Shown here: piece by piece, positions 53,315 to 61,335 of the stretch
How the letters are laid out: each line of letters begins with the position of its first letter
Position numbering within the stretch: the first letter of the stretch is position 1
From: Fibrobacter succinogenes
GTDB lineage: Bacteria > Fibrobacterota > Fibrobacteria > Fibrobacterales > Fibrobacteraceae
Direction: 5' to 3'
Assembly: GCA_902762795.1 (NCBI GenBank)
Contig: CACWPM010000007.1
Span: 185,185 to 249,184 of the forward strand
DNA: 64,000 nucleotides
The notes under the pieces: model-generated
What the model saw: only the letters and a program-made list of their open reading frames with translations
What the model was told of the DNA's origin: nothing
Database searches by the model: none
Position numbers and translations under genes: made by a program

Positions 53315-53449
53315 GTTGCATGAGGATTTTGGATGGTCACATTCGTAAAACTCTGAGGTAAGGAAAAAGAATAAAACAAGCCCAAAGCAAAGCGAGCTCA
53401 AAGCACCGCAGGTGCGACCCCAAAGCGAAGCGCCCTCATACCTCATAAG

Positions 53450-53911
53450 CTACCTATGATGATACGGATGGTTCAGCATGACCATCTGGACACGGTAGAG
53501 TTGCTCCACCGTAATAATCCGAGCATGGTCGTGGGTAAAAGTCAATGGAGAAAGGCTCAAAAGCAAGTCGGCGGACTTTTTCAAGTTTTCGTCTATGCCG
53601 TAAGCCGAGCCTATCAAAAAAACGATATTTCCGGGAAAGCGCGCCTGTAACGTATCGGCAAGCTTTACCGTCGTCATGAGCTTGCCTTCTTCGGAAAGGA
53701 TGACGCGGCGGTACTCGTTACGCGGGAATTTCTTTTCAAAAAGGGCGGCTTCTTGAGCGAGAGCCTGGGCATGGTCGTCAATCCTCGATTCCTTGAGTTC
53801 CACAACTTCGAGCGGCATCGCAGAAGTACGCAGGCGTTTCACATACTTCTCGACCTCGTCCGCAATGAACGGGGAACCTGCACGACCGAAAACAGCTAGA
53901 ATCCATTTCAT
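53450..53911 (-). CDS. rlmH: 23S rRNA (pseudouridine1915-N3)-methyltransferase
   Basis: 153 residues, SPOUT class. The knot region is present: VFLIGSAYGIDENLKKSADLLLSLSPLTFTHDHARIITVEQLYRVQMVMLNHPYHH, including GSAxG and the C-terminal YHH. Methylates pseudouridine 1915 in helix 69. Full length. Confidence 0.96.
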   Translation of the reverse strand: MKWILAVFGRAGSPFIADEVEKYVKRLRTSAMPLEVVELKESRIDDHAQALAQEAALFEKKFPRNEYRRVILSEEGKLMTTVKLADTLQARFPGNIVFLIGSAYGIDENLKKSADLLLSLSPLTFTHDHARIITVEQLYRVQMVMLNHPYHHR

Positions 53912-54063
53912 AGGGCTATGAGGTCGGGCCTACGGCCCTTTGAGGTATGAGCGATGAGCAAATAAAACATCAAAAAACCTTTCTACATTTTCAAGGCGAA
54001 CTTCAGCAAACAACCTCACCCCCCAAAGGGAGCCCCATGGGCGACCGAGCTCACACCCCATAG

Positions 54064-54792
54064 CTATCTTCCTACACTTAACCGGTCGATGAGGAACGAG
54101 GGCAATCCCTGCTTTTTCATGCGGATCTGCGTCTCGCGGATGTCATATTTCACACGGATGAGACGCACACACTTGGTCTCGGTATCAAGCAAACACCAGC
54201 ACGCACGCGGGTCACGGTCGCGAGGCTGCCCCACACTGCCGACATTTACCAAGAGGCGCTCAGTATTCGCTATCACGTACTCGTACTCGTCCAAAATCTT
54301 GGGAATTGCAAGCGGACGGCTAGCAATAATGACCGGGCTATGCGTATGTCCCACAAAACAATAGCGTTCGGAAAAATGGTCAAAAGCGTTCAGCGCATCT
54401 TCAAGATCAGTCACATAAACCCAATCCGCCGGAGACAAAGGAGAAGCATGCACAAAGCAGATGTCGTTTTCTTCCTGGATGTACGGAAGAGACCGGATAT
54501 ACGCGATGGACTCCTTGGACAAATTTTTTTGGGTCCATTCTATCGCCTGTTTGGCGTAAGGATTGAATCCGGAACTCGATTCATACTTGACCGCTACGCT
54601 GTCATGGTTCCCAATCAGGCACAAATCCATGTTTTCGCGGACCAAATCGACACATTCGTTGGCATCGGCCCCATAACCAACGATATCGCCTAAACATACT
54701 CTCCGTTCCACACCGTTATCCAGCATGGATTCAAGGACGGCCTTGAATGCGGCGGCATTGGAATGGATATCTGAACAAATACCGTAAAGCAT
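54064..54792 (-). CDS. YfcE-like metallophosphoesterase
   Basis: 242 residues. Metal-binding motifs in order: GICSDIHSNAAAF, CLGDIVGYGADANECVDLV, LIGNHDSVAV, FVHASP, FVGHTHSP and LVNVGSVGQPRDRDPRACW. Calcineurin-like phosphoesterase of the serine/threonine-phosphatase or cyclic-nucleotide type; substrate not predictable. ATG 54792 lies 4 nt after TAAATTAC. Confidence 0.9.
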   Translation of the reverse strand: MLYGICSDIHSNAAAFKAVLESMLDNGVERRVCLGDIVGYGADANECVDLVRENMDLCLIGNHDSVAVKYESSSGFNPYAKQAIEWTQKNLSKESIAYIRSLPYIQEENDICFVHASPLSPADWVYVTDLEDALNAFDHFSERYCFVGHTHSPVIIASRPLAIPKILDEYEYVIANTERLLVNVGSVGQPRDRDPRACWCLLDTETKCVRLIRVKYDIRETQIRMKKQGLPSFLIDRLSVGR

Positions 54793-54796
54793 GTCC

Positions 54797-54804
54797 GTAA
54801 TTTA
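54797..54804 (-). promoter_or_regulatory. -7-like element TAAATTAC before the phosphoesterase gene
   Basis: Minus strand, ends 4 nt before the ATG; two bases off consensus. Confidence 0.4.
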
Positions 54805-54840
54805 GAAAAACAATTGCATGTAAGTGGAGAAATTAACCTT

Positions 54841-55222
54841 TTTTGCTAAATTGGCAGCCCTTTCGGGCTGAATTTAGTACAGCTCGGTCATGTTGTTTTG
54901 ACGTCTAAAACGTCCGTGGCTACGGCTCAAAAATGCAAAAACAAGTTTTTTGCGCTTTTTCGCCTTGCACACTTTTACTAAATTGGCAATCCTTTGGACT
55001 GCATTTAGTACGGTTCGGTCATGTCAAAGCATAAATTTTTGACGTCTACGACGTCAGTGGCTGCAACTAGAAAATGCAAAAATAAATTTTTGCGCTTTCT
55101 AGTTTTGCACACTTTTGCCGCGACGCTCACCTTTTGACGCCTTTGGCGTCCGTGGCTACGGCTCAAAAATGCAAAAACAAGTTTTTTGCGCTTTTTCGCC
55201 TTGCACACTTTTACTAAATTTG
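54841..55222 (+). repeat. Promoter-bearing intergenic repeat, locus 2 (tandem)
   Basis: Three tandem units of roughly 115-140 bp. Units 1 and 2 open with a TAAATT palindrome: CTAAATT 54846-54852 with AATTTAG 54871-54877 around CAGCCC/GGGCTG, and ACTAAAT 54977-54983 with ATTTAGT near 55009. Then GGTCATGT, a GACGTC/GACGCC-type hairpin, TGGCTACGGCTCAAAAATGC, an A/T-rich inverted repeat and CGCCTTGCACACTTTTACTAAATT leading into the next unit. The last TAAATTTG stands 7 nt before the slyD start. Fills 54793-55229; no gene seen. Confidence 0.85.
55215..55222 (+). promoter_or_regulatory. -7 element TAAATTTG before slyD
   Basis: Perfect match, ends 7 nt before ATG 55230; it is part of the repeat. 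Confidence 0.55.
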
Positions 55223-55229
55223 GGCACGT

Positions 55230-55859
55230 ATGGTAGTCATTCAAGACAAGATGAAGGTGAGCATTGCCTACACCCTCAAAGAAGGCAAACGAATTCTTGA
55301 AGAAGTTCCCGCCTCGCAACCGTTCGTGTACATCCACGGATACAACAACATCATTCCTGGACTCGAAGACGCATTGACGGGCCGCCGCCTGGGTGAAAAA
55401 TTCACGGTGAGCATTCCAGCAAATCTCGGTTACGGCGAATACCGCAAGGATCTCATCCTCACGGTTCCCAAAGAAGAACTCCGCGAAGTCGGGGAACTCT
55501 GGCTCGGCATGGAGCTGGAAATGTTCCAAGACAACGACATCCGCGAATTCCAGCTGCCGGATACCGCCGATGAATTCGTCGACGACTTGAATTTGGACGA
55601 TGACGAGGAACAGTGCGATGGCATTTACACCATCAAGGAAATTCTCGAAGACACCGTAATTGTGGACGGGAATCACCCGTTTGCAGGCAAGGACTTGATT
55701 TTCAATGTCGAAGTCGTGGACATCGTCGAAGCAAGTTTCACCGAACAGGAATCGGGTTTCCCGGACGAAGACGATTACGACGGATACGATAACTACGACA
55801 GTTACGACAATCGCATGGGCGACGACAATTTTGATTCAAACGAAAGGAGATGGCGCTAA
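55230..55859 (+). CDS. slyD: FKBP-type peptidyl-prolyl isomerase, SlyD-like
   Basis: 209 residues. FKBP core with inserted flap: KVSIAYTLKEGKRILEEV, FVYIHGYNNIIPGLEDALTGRRLGEKFTVSIPANLGYGEY, then the insert and GNHPFAGKDLIFNVEVVDIVEA. The C-terminal tail is Asp/Tyr/Gly-rich rather than His/Cys-rich, so nickel binding as in E. coli SlyD is doubtful. Start at 55230 fits the -7 element; a second ATG seven codons later is the more usual SlyD start. The stop overlaps the rpiA start (TAATG). Confidence 0.9.
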   Translation: MVVIQDKMKVSIAYTLKEGKRILEEVPASQPFVYIHGYNNIIPGLEDALTGRRLGEKFTVSIPANLGYGEYRKDLILTVPKEELREVGELWLGMELEMFQDNDIREFQLPDTADEFVDDLNLDDDEEQCDGIYTIKEILEDTVIVDGNHPFAGKDLIFNVEVVDIVEASFTEQESGFPDEDDYDGYDNYDSYDNRMGDDNFDSNERRWR

Positions 55860-56548
55860 TGGCATCGATGGATGAACTCAAGAAGGCTGCAGGCGTTCGC
55901 GCCGCAGACATGATCAAGGACGGAATGATTGTCGGTCTCGGCACTGGCAGTACGGCGGCCCACATGGTGAACCGCCTTGCCGAACGCATCAAGACCGAAG
56001 GCATCCACGTGACGGGCGTTTCGACCAGCTGGAGCACGACACTCCAATGCCGTAGCCTCGGCATACCGCTCAAGGAAATGGGCGAAGTCAGCCACCTCGA
56101 CATGGTCATCGACGGCGCCGACGAAATCGACCCGAACCGCAACCTCATCAAGGGCCGCGGAGCCGCTCACCTCCTCGAAAAGATTGTCGCCTCCATGACG
56201 GACAACTACGTGATTATCGCAGATAGCGGCAAGGCCGTGCAGCAGCTCGGCACCAAGTTCGCCGTTCCTCTCGAAATCATCCCGGGCGCAATCGCAGTCG
56301 TGACCGAACGCGTAAAAAAACTCGGTGGCGAAGTCAAGGTCCGCATGGGTGCTCCTGGCAAGGATGGTCCGGTGATTAGCGATTCCGGCAACCTCATCGC
56401 CGATGCGAAGTTCGCTCCCATTGCAGACCCGGACAAGCTCGCCCGCGACCTCGAACATATCGTGGGTATCGTTGGCCATGGCTTGTTCGTTGGCATGGCG
56501 ACGAAGGTCATCCTCGCGGACGAAGAAAAGGGCTTGATCGAATTCTAA
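55859..56548 (+). CDS. rpiA: Ribose-5-phosphate isomerase A
   Basis: 229 residues. Interconverts ribose-5-P and ribulose-5-P. VGLGTGSTAAHMVNRLAERI, DGADEIDPNRNLIKGRGAAHLLEKI and PDSGKAVQQLG-like blocks are present, with the catalytic Asp/Lys region. ATG 55859 is chosen: AAGGAG lies 9 nt upstream, whereas the in-frame ATG at 55850 overlaps that site. Translation is coupled to slyD by the one-base overlap. A strong terminator follows. Confidence 0.96.
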   Translation: MASMDELKKAAGVRAADMIKDGMIVGLGTGSTAAHMVNRLAERIKTEGIHVTGVSTSWSTTLQCRSLGIPLKEMGEVSHLDMVIDGADEIDPNRNLIKGRGAAHLLEKIVASMTDNYVIIADSGKAVQQLGTKFAVPLEIIPGAIAVVTERVKKLGGEVKVRMGAPGKDGPVISDSGNLIADAKFAPIADPDKLARDLEHIVGIVGHGLFVGMATKVILADEEKGLIEF

Positions 56549-56602
56549 TTTGGCGACTTCATCGCGATCATAGCCGGCCGCCCCGGCTAATGCTTTTTGT
56601 CA

Positions 56603-56637
56603 CCCCGGCCAATTGAACTGCGCCGGGGCATTTTTTA
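56603..56637 (+). terminator. slyD-rpiA terminator
   Basis: CCCCGGC ... GCCGGGG followed by ATTTTTT. Confidence 0.88.
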
Positions 56638-56790
56638 TACAAAGTTTCTAACGAAGATACTTCTTCAAAGCGTTGTCAAAAAAGCCACTTCCACATTCCG
56701 TACATGATTGTATGCAATGAGTTCACAATCTACGAAATCCAAGGAAGTCTCTGCAAACATTTTCAAAGCACAAGTTGAGTCATTGGCTTT

Positions 56791-56834
56791 GCAAAAAAAA
56801 ATTCCCAATCCATTTGGACTGGGAATTTTTTTGC
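56791..56834. terminator. Bidirectional terminator
   Basis: Long inverted repeat with AATTCCCA/TGGGAATT core and A- and T-runs on both sides, just downstream of the minus-strand Ala/Pro-rich gene. The rest of 56549-56855 shows nothing convincing. Confidence 0.85.
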
Positions 56835-56855
56835 AAAAAGCAATATTCGTGAGAA

Positions 56856-57485
56856 TTAAGCTTCTTCGGAAAGTTCCGGAGCCTTCTTGATCACGTTGCG
56901 GCGACCGTAACGGACCTTGGACGGATCAAAGACGTTTTCTGCAGGAGCTTCAGCCGGGGCTTCGGCAACCGGAGCAACCGGAGCCGCTTCGACAGCCGGG
57001 GCAGCCGGAGTTTCAACCGGAATACGCGGAGCGAGCGGACGACGAGCTTCAGCGACTGGGGCTTCAGCAGCCGGAGCAACCGGAGCTGCTGCTTGTTCAG
57101 CAGAAGCGGCAGGAGCTTCAGCGTTAGCTTCACGATGCGGGCGTTCCGGACGGCGTTCGCGGCGCGGGCCACGTTCCGGACGCTGTTGTTGTTCGTTGCG
57201 ATCGCGTGTTGCAGGAGCATGGGCAGCCTGCTGATTGCGATTTTCCTTATTGTTGTTAGCCGGACGTTCCTTGTTCTGGCGATTTTCCTTGTTGTTGCGT
57301 TCACCGCGCTGAGCCATTTCCTGTGCGCTGATCGGGCGACGAGCGGACGGCTTCAAGTTCATGTCCGGGGTGAGCTTCTTGAAAATCGGAGTACGAAGCA
57401 TGGTAAGGAGTTTGTTCACCTTAGTCAGGATAACAATGCACAAAATCACTGCAACAAGTGAAAGTGCGAGAGCGATGTATTCCAT
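56856..57485 (-). CDS. Membrane-anchored Arg/Asn- and Ala/Pro-rich protein
   Basis: 209 residues. One N-terminal helix (IALALSLVAVILCIVILTKV), then a short conserved-looking KLTPDMNLKPSARRPISAQEMAQRGE, a basic low-complexity middle (NNKENRQNKERPANNN, RPERGPRRERRPERPHRE) and an Ala/Pro/Glu-rich section, ending FDPSKVRYGRRNVIKKAPELSEEA. The basic part could bind RNA or membrane lipids; no family recognised. It has a long 5' leader (about 190 nt) with stable hairpins and its own TAAATTTG promoter. Confidence 0.75.
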   Translation of the reverse strand: MEYIALALSLVAVILCIVILTKVNKLLTMLRTPIFKKLTPDMNLKPSARRPISAQEMAQRGERNNKENRQNKERPANNNKENRNQQAAHAPATRDRNEQQQRPERGPRRERRPERPHREANAEAPAASAEQAAAPVAPAAEAPVAEARRPLAPRIPVETPAAPAVEAAPVAPVAEAPAEAPAENVFDPSKVRYGRRNVIKKAPELSEEA

Positions 57486-57675
57486 TCGGGCACCTCATAA
57501 AGTAAGGGTTGAACCGCACATGCAAGCTGGAAAATAACCTACATGCGGGGTGATTGGAATTTGGGTTAATTAAAGACCATCTTACTAGCGCCTCCTTGGA
57601 GACTTGACGGTCACAGGGCTTCACATGGGAAGCAGGATTGGTTTTCGCCTTGGCGATAAACCGGAGCCAATCACG
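57486..57675 (-). promoter_or_regulatory. Structured 5' leader of the Arg/Ala-rich gene
   Basis: Minus-strand leader between TAAATTTG and the start codon. Its first part folds as GATTGG..GGTTT..CGCC-AA-GGCG..AAACC..AATC, followed by CTTC-CCATGT-GAAG and a GTCTCC-AA-GGAGGC hairpin. It does not match a riboswitch class that I recognise. It could be autoregulatory or a thermosensor-type leader. Confidence 0.4.
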
Positions 57676-57679
57676 GTCG

Positions 57680-57687
57680 CAAATTTA
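57680..57687 (-). promoter_or_regulatory. -7 element TAAATTTG
   Basis: Perfect consensus on the minus strand upstream of the structured leader. Confidence 0.55.
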
Positions 57688-57776
57688 GAAAATAATTATT
57701 AAATAAAATTGGATTTTTGTAAGAAAAAAGGAAAAATCGAACGTTTTTGAAAAGAGACCCCGGCCCAAATTAGCAC

Positions 57777-57995
57777 TTATTTCATGTCAAGAGATTTGAG
57801 GGAATGATCTACAGCCTTGTTATGGGCATTCAAGGAATCCAATGTTGCCTGGAGAACCTGGACTTGACGTGCCAGACGGGCATTTTCTTCCGTAAGCGTT
57901 GCAATTTTGTACTCCTCATCTTGGTTAGAGCAACCGTCAAACGCCATCACGAAAAAACAAACAAAAATCGACAAAATAAAAGATTTTTTAAACAT
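57777..57995 (-). CDS. Small coiled-coil lipoprotein (Lpp-like)
   Basis: 72 residues. Signal MFKKSFILSIFVCFFVMAFDGCSN with Cys lipid site. A heptad-patterned helix follows (IATLTEENARLARQVQVLQATLDSLNAHNKAVDHSLKSL) ending in Lys. Size and layout match Braun-type lipoproteins that tie the outer membrane to peptidoglycan, and the terminal Lys fits that, but sequence similarity is not clear. TAATTTTG ends 4 nt before the ATG. Confidence 0.75.
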   Translation of the reverse strand: MFKKSFILSIFVCFFVMAFDGCSNQDEEYKIATLTEENARLARQVQVLQATLDSLNAHNKAVDHSLKSLDMK

Positions 57996-58041
57996 GAAGC
58001 AAAATTAGAATTATTTTTTTATCAAATCATGGGGTATTTAG

Positions 58042-58389
58042 ATGCTTGGACAAATATGGACTCATTTTAAAAAGAACGGCTATTGCGGTTCCATATCCAT
58101 TCGCGACGGTTCTAATCGAACCTTCTATTCCGATCCGGATTACCACGACAAACATATTCATGACGCAATTCTCGAAATGGACAGCGAATACACTTATGTA
58201 AAAGTAATCCATGAAGGATTCAAAGAATCGCTAGAAAACATACCTACCATACTTCTCGGAGACAATGCCGAGGCAAACCAAGAGACTCTTGACAATGCCA
58301 TACTCGATGGACTTGCACTCTTGCGCATTTTCCGCGAAGCAAGAACTGGCGCCATTGTGCAATTCGGCTACAAGCTAGAAGAAGTGTAA
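58042..58389 (+). CDS. Hypothetical protein, 115 aa
   Basis: No signal or membrane segment. Starts MLGQIWTHFKKNGYCGSISIRDGSNRTF and continues with an acidic helical part (HDAILEMDSEYTYVKVIHEGFKESLENI). No family recognised. GGGG 10 nt before the ATG may serve as ribosome binding site. Lies between divergent lpp-like and U32 genes. Confidence 0.65.
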   Translation: MLGQIWTHFKKNGYCGSISIRDGSNRTFYSDPDYHDKHIHDAILEMDSEYTYVKVIHEGFKESLENIPTILLGDNAEANQETLDNAILDGLALLRIFREARTGAIVQFGYKLEEV

Positions 58390-58503
58390 TTAACATTTCT
58401 TAATAAAATCAGCGTGACTAAAAACAATTGTAACGCATGTAATTTCGTCGAGAGAATAAAAGCGTCCGCATGACGTACTTTTTTAAAGTCACTCAATAAA
58501 TTC

Positions 58504-58511
58504 TATTTTTG
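58504..58511 (+). promoter_or_regulatory. -7 element TATTTTTG before the U32 gene
   Basis: Perfect TAnnTTTG match, ends 5 nt before the ATG. Confidence 0.55.
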
Positions 58512-58516
58512 AGTTC

Positions 58517-61255
58517 ATGAACAATCCTGAACTTCTTTTGCCTGTCGGTACGCGCGACATGCTGGAATCCGCCATCAACAACGGGGCGGACGCGGTTTAC
58601 TATGGAGTGCCTCATTGGAACGCTCGCGGCAGGACCGAAGATTTTTCATTCGAAAATGTCGAAGAGATGATCCGCTATGCAAGGCTTCGCGGCGTAAAGA
58701 CGTACCTTGCGATGAACATTCTCATCTTCGAGCGCGAAATTCAGGAATTGCCGGAATTTTTGGAACGCTTGATTGCGTTAAAGCCGGACGGATTCATCAT
58801 CCAGGACATCGGGCTTGCAAGGCTCATCAAGGCAATTAGCCCGGAGCAAGAAATCCACGCGAGTACGCAAATGACGCTCGCGAGTTCCGAAGCCGTGAAC
58901 TTGGTCAAGGACATCGGATTTTCAAGAGCAGTCCTCGCTCGCGAACTCTCAGCTAAGCAGATTGCGCAAATCAAGAGCCTCACCGACCTGGAACTGGAAG
59001 TTTTCATTCACGGGGCGCTTTGCGTCTCTTACTCAGGCCAGTGCCTCACCAGCGAAAACTTTGGCGGGCGCTCGGCAAACCGCGGGCAGTGCGCCCAAAG
59101 CTGCCGCCTTCCCTACCGCATTTTTGTGGACGGCAAGGAATGGAAAGACCCGAAGGCCCGTTACTTGTTCAGCACACGAGACTTGTGTGCGCTCCCGAAA
59201 CTTGAAGAGCTCAAGGAAATCGGCGTGGAATCGCTCAAGGTCGAAGGGCGTTTGAAAAGCCCGGAATACGTGGCCGCCGTTTCGCACGCCTACCGCAAGG
59301 CATTAGAAATTCTAAGCGAGAAAGGTTATAAAGAAAAAGCTGAGAGTGCAAATGGGAATGCCGCCGGCCTTACTGCGCAGGACTTGGAACCACTCGAAGT
59401 CTTGTTCTCGCGCGGGCTCAATACGGGCTGGCTCGATGGCGTAAACCACCAGGAACTCGTCGACGGATCGTTCTCGAACCATCACGGTGAATTTATCGGA
59501 ACCGTCGTTCAGGTGGAACGCGGCGGCGTGATTGTGGAACTTGAAGACAAGCCTGTCCCATGCACTTTATTGCCGGGCGACGGGATTTTATTTGAGGAAT
59601 ATAGGGCAGAGCCAGAGCCGCGTCAAACGGGAAGCAGACTATACAAAGCGACATTCACACGAAAATCGCACAGCGAGAGTGCCGCGATGCAGGAATCGAG
59701 ACGTTCCACGAAATCGGGAATGTTTTCGCAGGATTCGAGACGCGCCGGAAACGCAAAAGAAAATGCGCGCGGAAACGCCGGGAAATCGCAAGTCCGTTTG
59801 GAATTCGGTCGAGAATTCAACTTGCACAAAGTCTCTTACGGCATGAAGGCATACCGCAATGACTCCCCCGCTCTCGAAAAAGAACTCCACAAGACTTTTA
59901 CGGACAAGAGTTTCGCCAAGCACATTCCCGTGTGCATGACACTCGAAGGCAAAATCGGCGAACCGCTCAAACTCACGATTACAGCACAAGCAACATCAAG
60001 CAACGTCATTGCGAGCGAAGCGAAGCAATCTCCAAGCGACAATAGCGCGGTCACCGTCAACGGAGCCATCCTCGAAGCCTCCCGTAACGAAGTCGCTCCC
60101 GACGCACTCCAAGCCATCGCAAAGAAAGAACTTTCCGGATTGAGCGCGACCGCTTACGTTCTCGACAAGCTCGAAATCAAGTTGCCAGCAAACGCATTTC
60201 TCCCCGGCAAAGTTTTGCGCACGCTCCGTCAAGAAGCAATACAAGCATTTGACGAAAAACGATTGCAGTGGAAGGAACTCGCACCTTCTGCGGACAATGG
60301 TCGCGCATTCCTACACAGCATCACAAGCAATACAAACACGGTCGCGGGCACTCGCGGCAGCACTACGAGCACGTCCAAGAATCGCCGCACAATTACTGTT
60401 CTCGTTCGCCGTCCCGAACAAATCGACGCACTCCAAGGCCTCGACATCGACAAAGTCGTCATGGATTTTGACTGGGGCGTTAAATACGACGAACCGCTCG
60501 AGCGCATCCACAAGCTCGGATTCGAAGCAGGCATCGCGACCCTCCGCATCCACAAGCCCGGCGAGAACCATTACATCAAGCAAATTCTCACGCTCATGCC
60601 GGAATTTGCACTGGTACGTAACTTGGGTTCGCTCGCACTCCTCAAGGACTCCGGAATCCCGATGGTCGGCGACTACAGCCTGAACGCCACCAACAGCGCC
60701 ACATACGATTGGCTTTTGTCACAAGGACTTGAACGCTTGCACCCGTCGTGGGACCTCAACAGCACCCAGCTTTTTGATTTGCTCAAGAACATCGACGGAA
60801 GCAAGCTCGAACTTGCGCTGCACCAGTACATGCCCGCATTCCACTCGGAATACTGCGCCTTCGCACGCGCCCTCACTACAGGCCGCCGCTTCCCCGAATG
60901 CAAAAAGATTTGCACACAACATAAAGTTGAAATTCTCGACCATAAAGGCGAACGCCACTTCTTGCAATCCGATGCCGAATGCCGCAACACGCTCTTTGTC
61001 GGCAAGCCACAATCCGCCCTCAAGCTATTGCCAAGGCTCATCGCCCAAAACGTAAGCAGCTACCGCCTAGAACTCTTGGACGAAGAACCCGAATCTGTCC
61101 GCCGCAAAATCGACATTTACACGCAAGCCATCCGCGGCAAGCTCGACATCGACACAGCCATTTCAAAGGCCGGCGTCGAAGAAAAGTACGGACTCTCCGA
61201 AGGCCAACTATTCAACCAAAGCGTCTGGCAAGACAGAAAGAAAGGGTGTGATTAG
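58517..61255 (+). CDS. U32 family protein (RlhA/YhcP-like)
   Basis: 912 residues, larger than the 650-residue E. coli RlhA. Members hydroxylate rRNA or tRNA, or were annotated as collagenases. Core: ELLLPVGTRDMLESAINNGADAVYYGVPHWNARGR, HASTQMTLASSEAVN, LARELSAKQIAQIK, EVFIHGALCVSYSGQCLTSENFGGRSANRGQCAQSCRLPYR (Cys residues likely for an Fe-S cluster), SLKVEGRLKSPEYVAAV. Residues about 370-430 are low-complexity, and around residues 497-505 VIASEAKQS is encoded by a dispersed palindromic DNA repeat. The C-terminal third contains a second barrel-like part. Leaderless-type start. Confidence 0.88.
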   Translation: MNNPELLLPVGTRDMLESAINNGADAVYYGVPHWNARGRTEDFSFENVEEMIRYARLRGVKTYLAMNILIFEREIQELPEFLERLIALKPDGFIIQDIGLARLIKAISPEQEIHASTQMTLASSEAVNLVKDIGFSRAVLARELSAKQIAQIKSLTDLELEVFIHGALCVSYSGQCLTSENFGGRSANRGQCAQSCRLPYRIFVDGKEWKDPKARYLFSTRDLCALPKLEELKEIGVESLKVEGRLKSPEYVAAVSHAYRKALEILSEKGYKEKAESANGNAAGLTAQDLEPLEVLFSRGLNTGWLDGVNHQELVDGSFSNHHGEFIGTVVQVERGGVIVELEDKPVPCTLLPGDGILFEEYRAEPEPRQTGSRLYKATFTRKSHSESAAMQESRRSTKSGMFSQDSRRAGNAKENARGNAGKSQVRLEFGREFNLHKVSYGMKAYRNDSPALEKELHKTFTDKSFAKHIPVCMTLEGKIGEPLKLTITAQATSSNVIASEAKQSPSDNSAVTVNGAILEASRNEVAPDALQAIAKKELSGLSATAYVLDKLEIKLPANAFLPGKVLRTLRQEAIQAFDEKRLQWKELAPSADNGRAFLHSITSNTNTVAGTRGSTTSTSKNRRTITVLVRRPEQIDALQGLDIDKVVMDFDWGVKYDEPLERIHKLGFEAGIATLRIHKPGENHYIKQILTLMPEFALVRNLGSLALLKDSGIPMVGDYSLNATNSATYDWLLSQGLERLHPSWDLNSTQLFDLLKNIDGSKLELALHQYMPAFHSEYCAFARALTTGRRFPECKKICTQHKVEILDHKGERHFLQSDAECRNTLFVGKPQSALKLLPRLIAQNVSSYRLELLDEEPESVRRKIDIYTQAIRGKLDIDTAISKAGVEEKYGLSEGQLFNQSVWQDRKKGCD
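60005..60030 (+). repeat. Palindromic repeat embedded in the U32 coding sequence
   Basis: GTCATTGCGAGCGAAGCGAAGCAATC, split here as GTCATTGCGAGCG + AAGCGAAGCAATC: the GCGAAGC-type intergenic palindrome found in many genomes, here read in frame as VIASEAKQS. Confidence 0.75.
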
Positions 61256-61335
61256 TAGAGAAGTAAACAGTGATTAGTGGTTAGGGTAAATTAGCGGAAA
61301 AAGCCAAAAGCGGGGCAAAACATGCTTGCGAGCGG

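Noticed and set aside
56708..56890. 60-codon plus-strand frame MYAMSSQSTKSK...
   Set aside because: Runs through the bidirectional terminator and into the next gene; no ribosome binding site.
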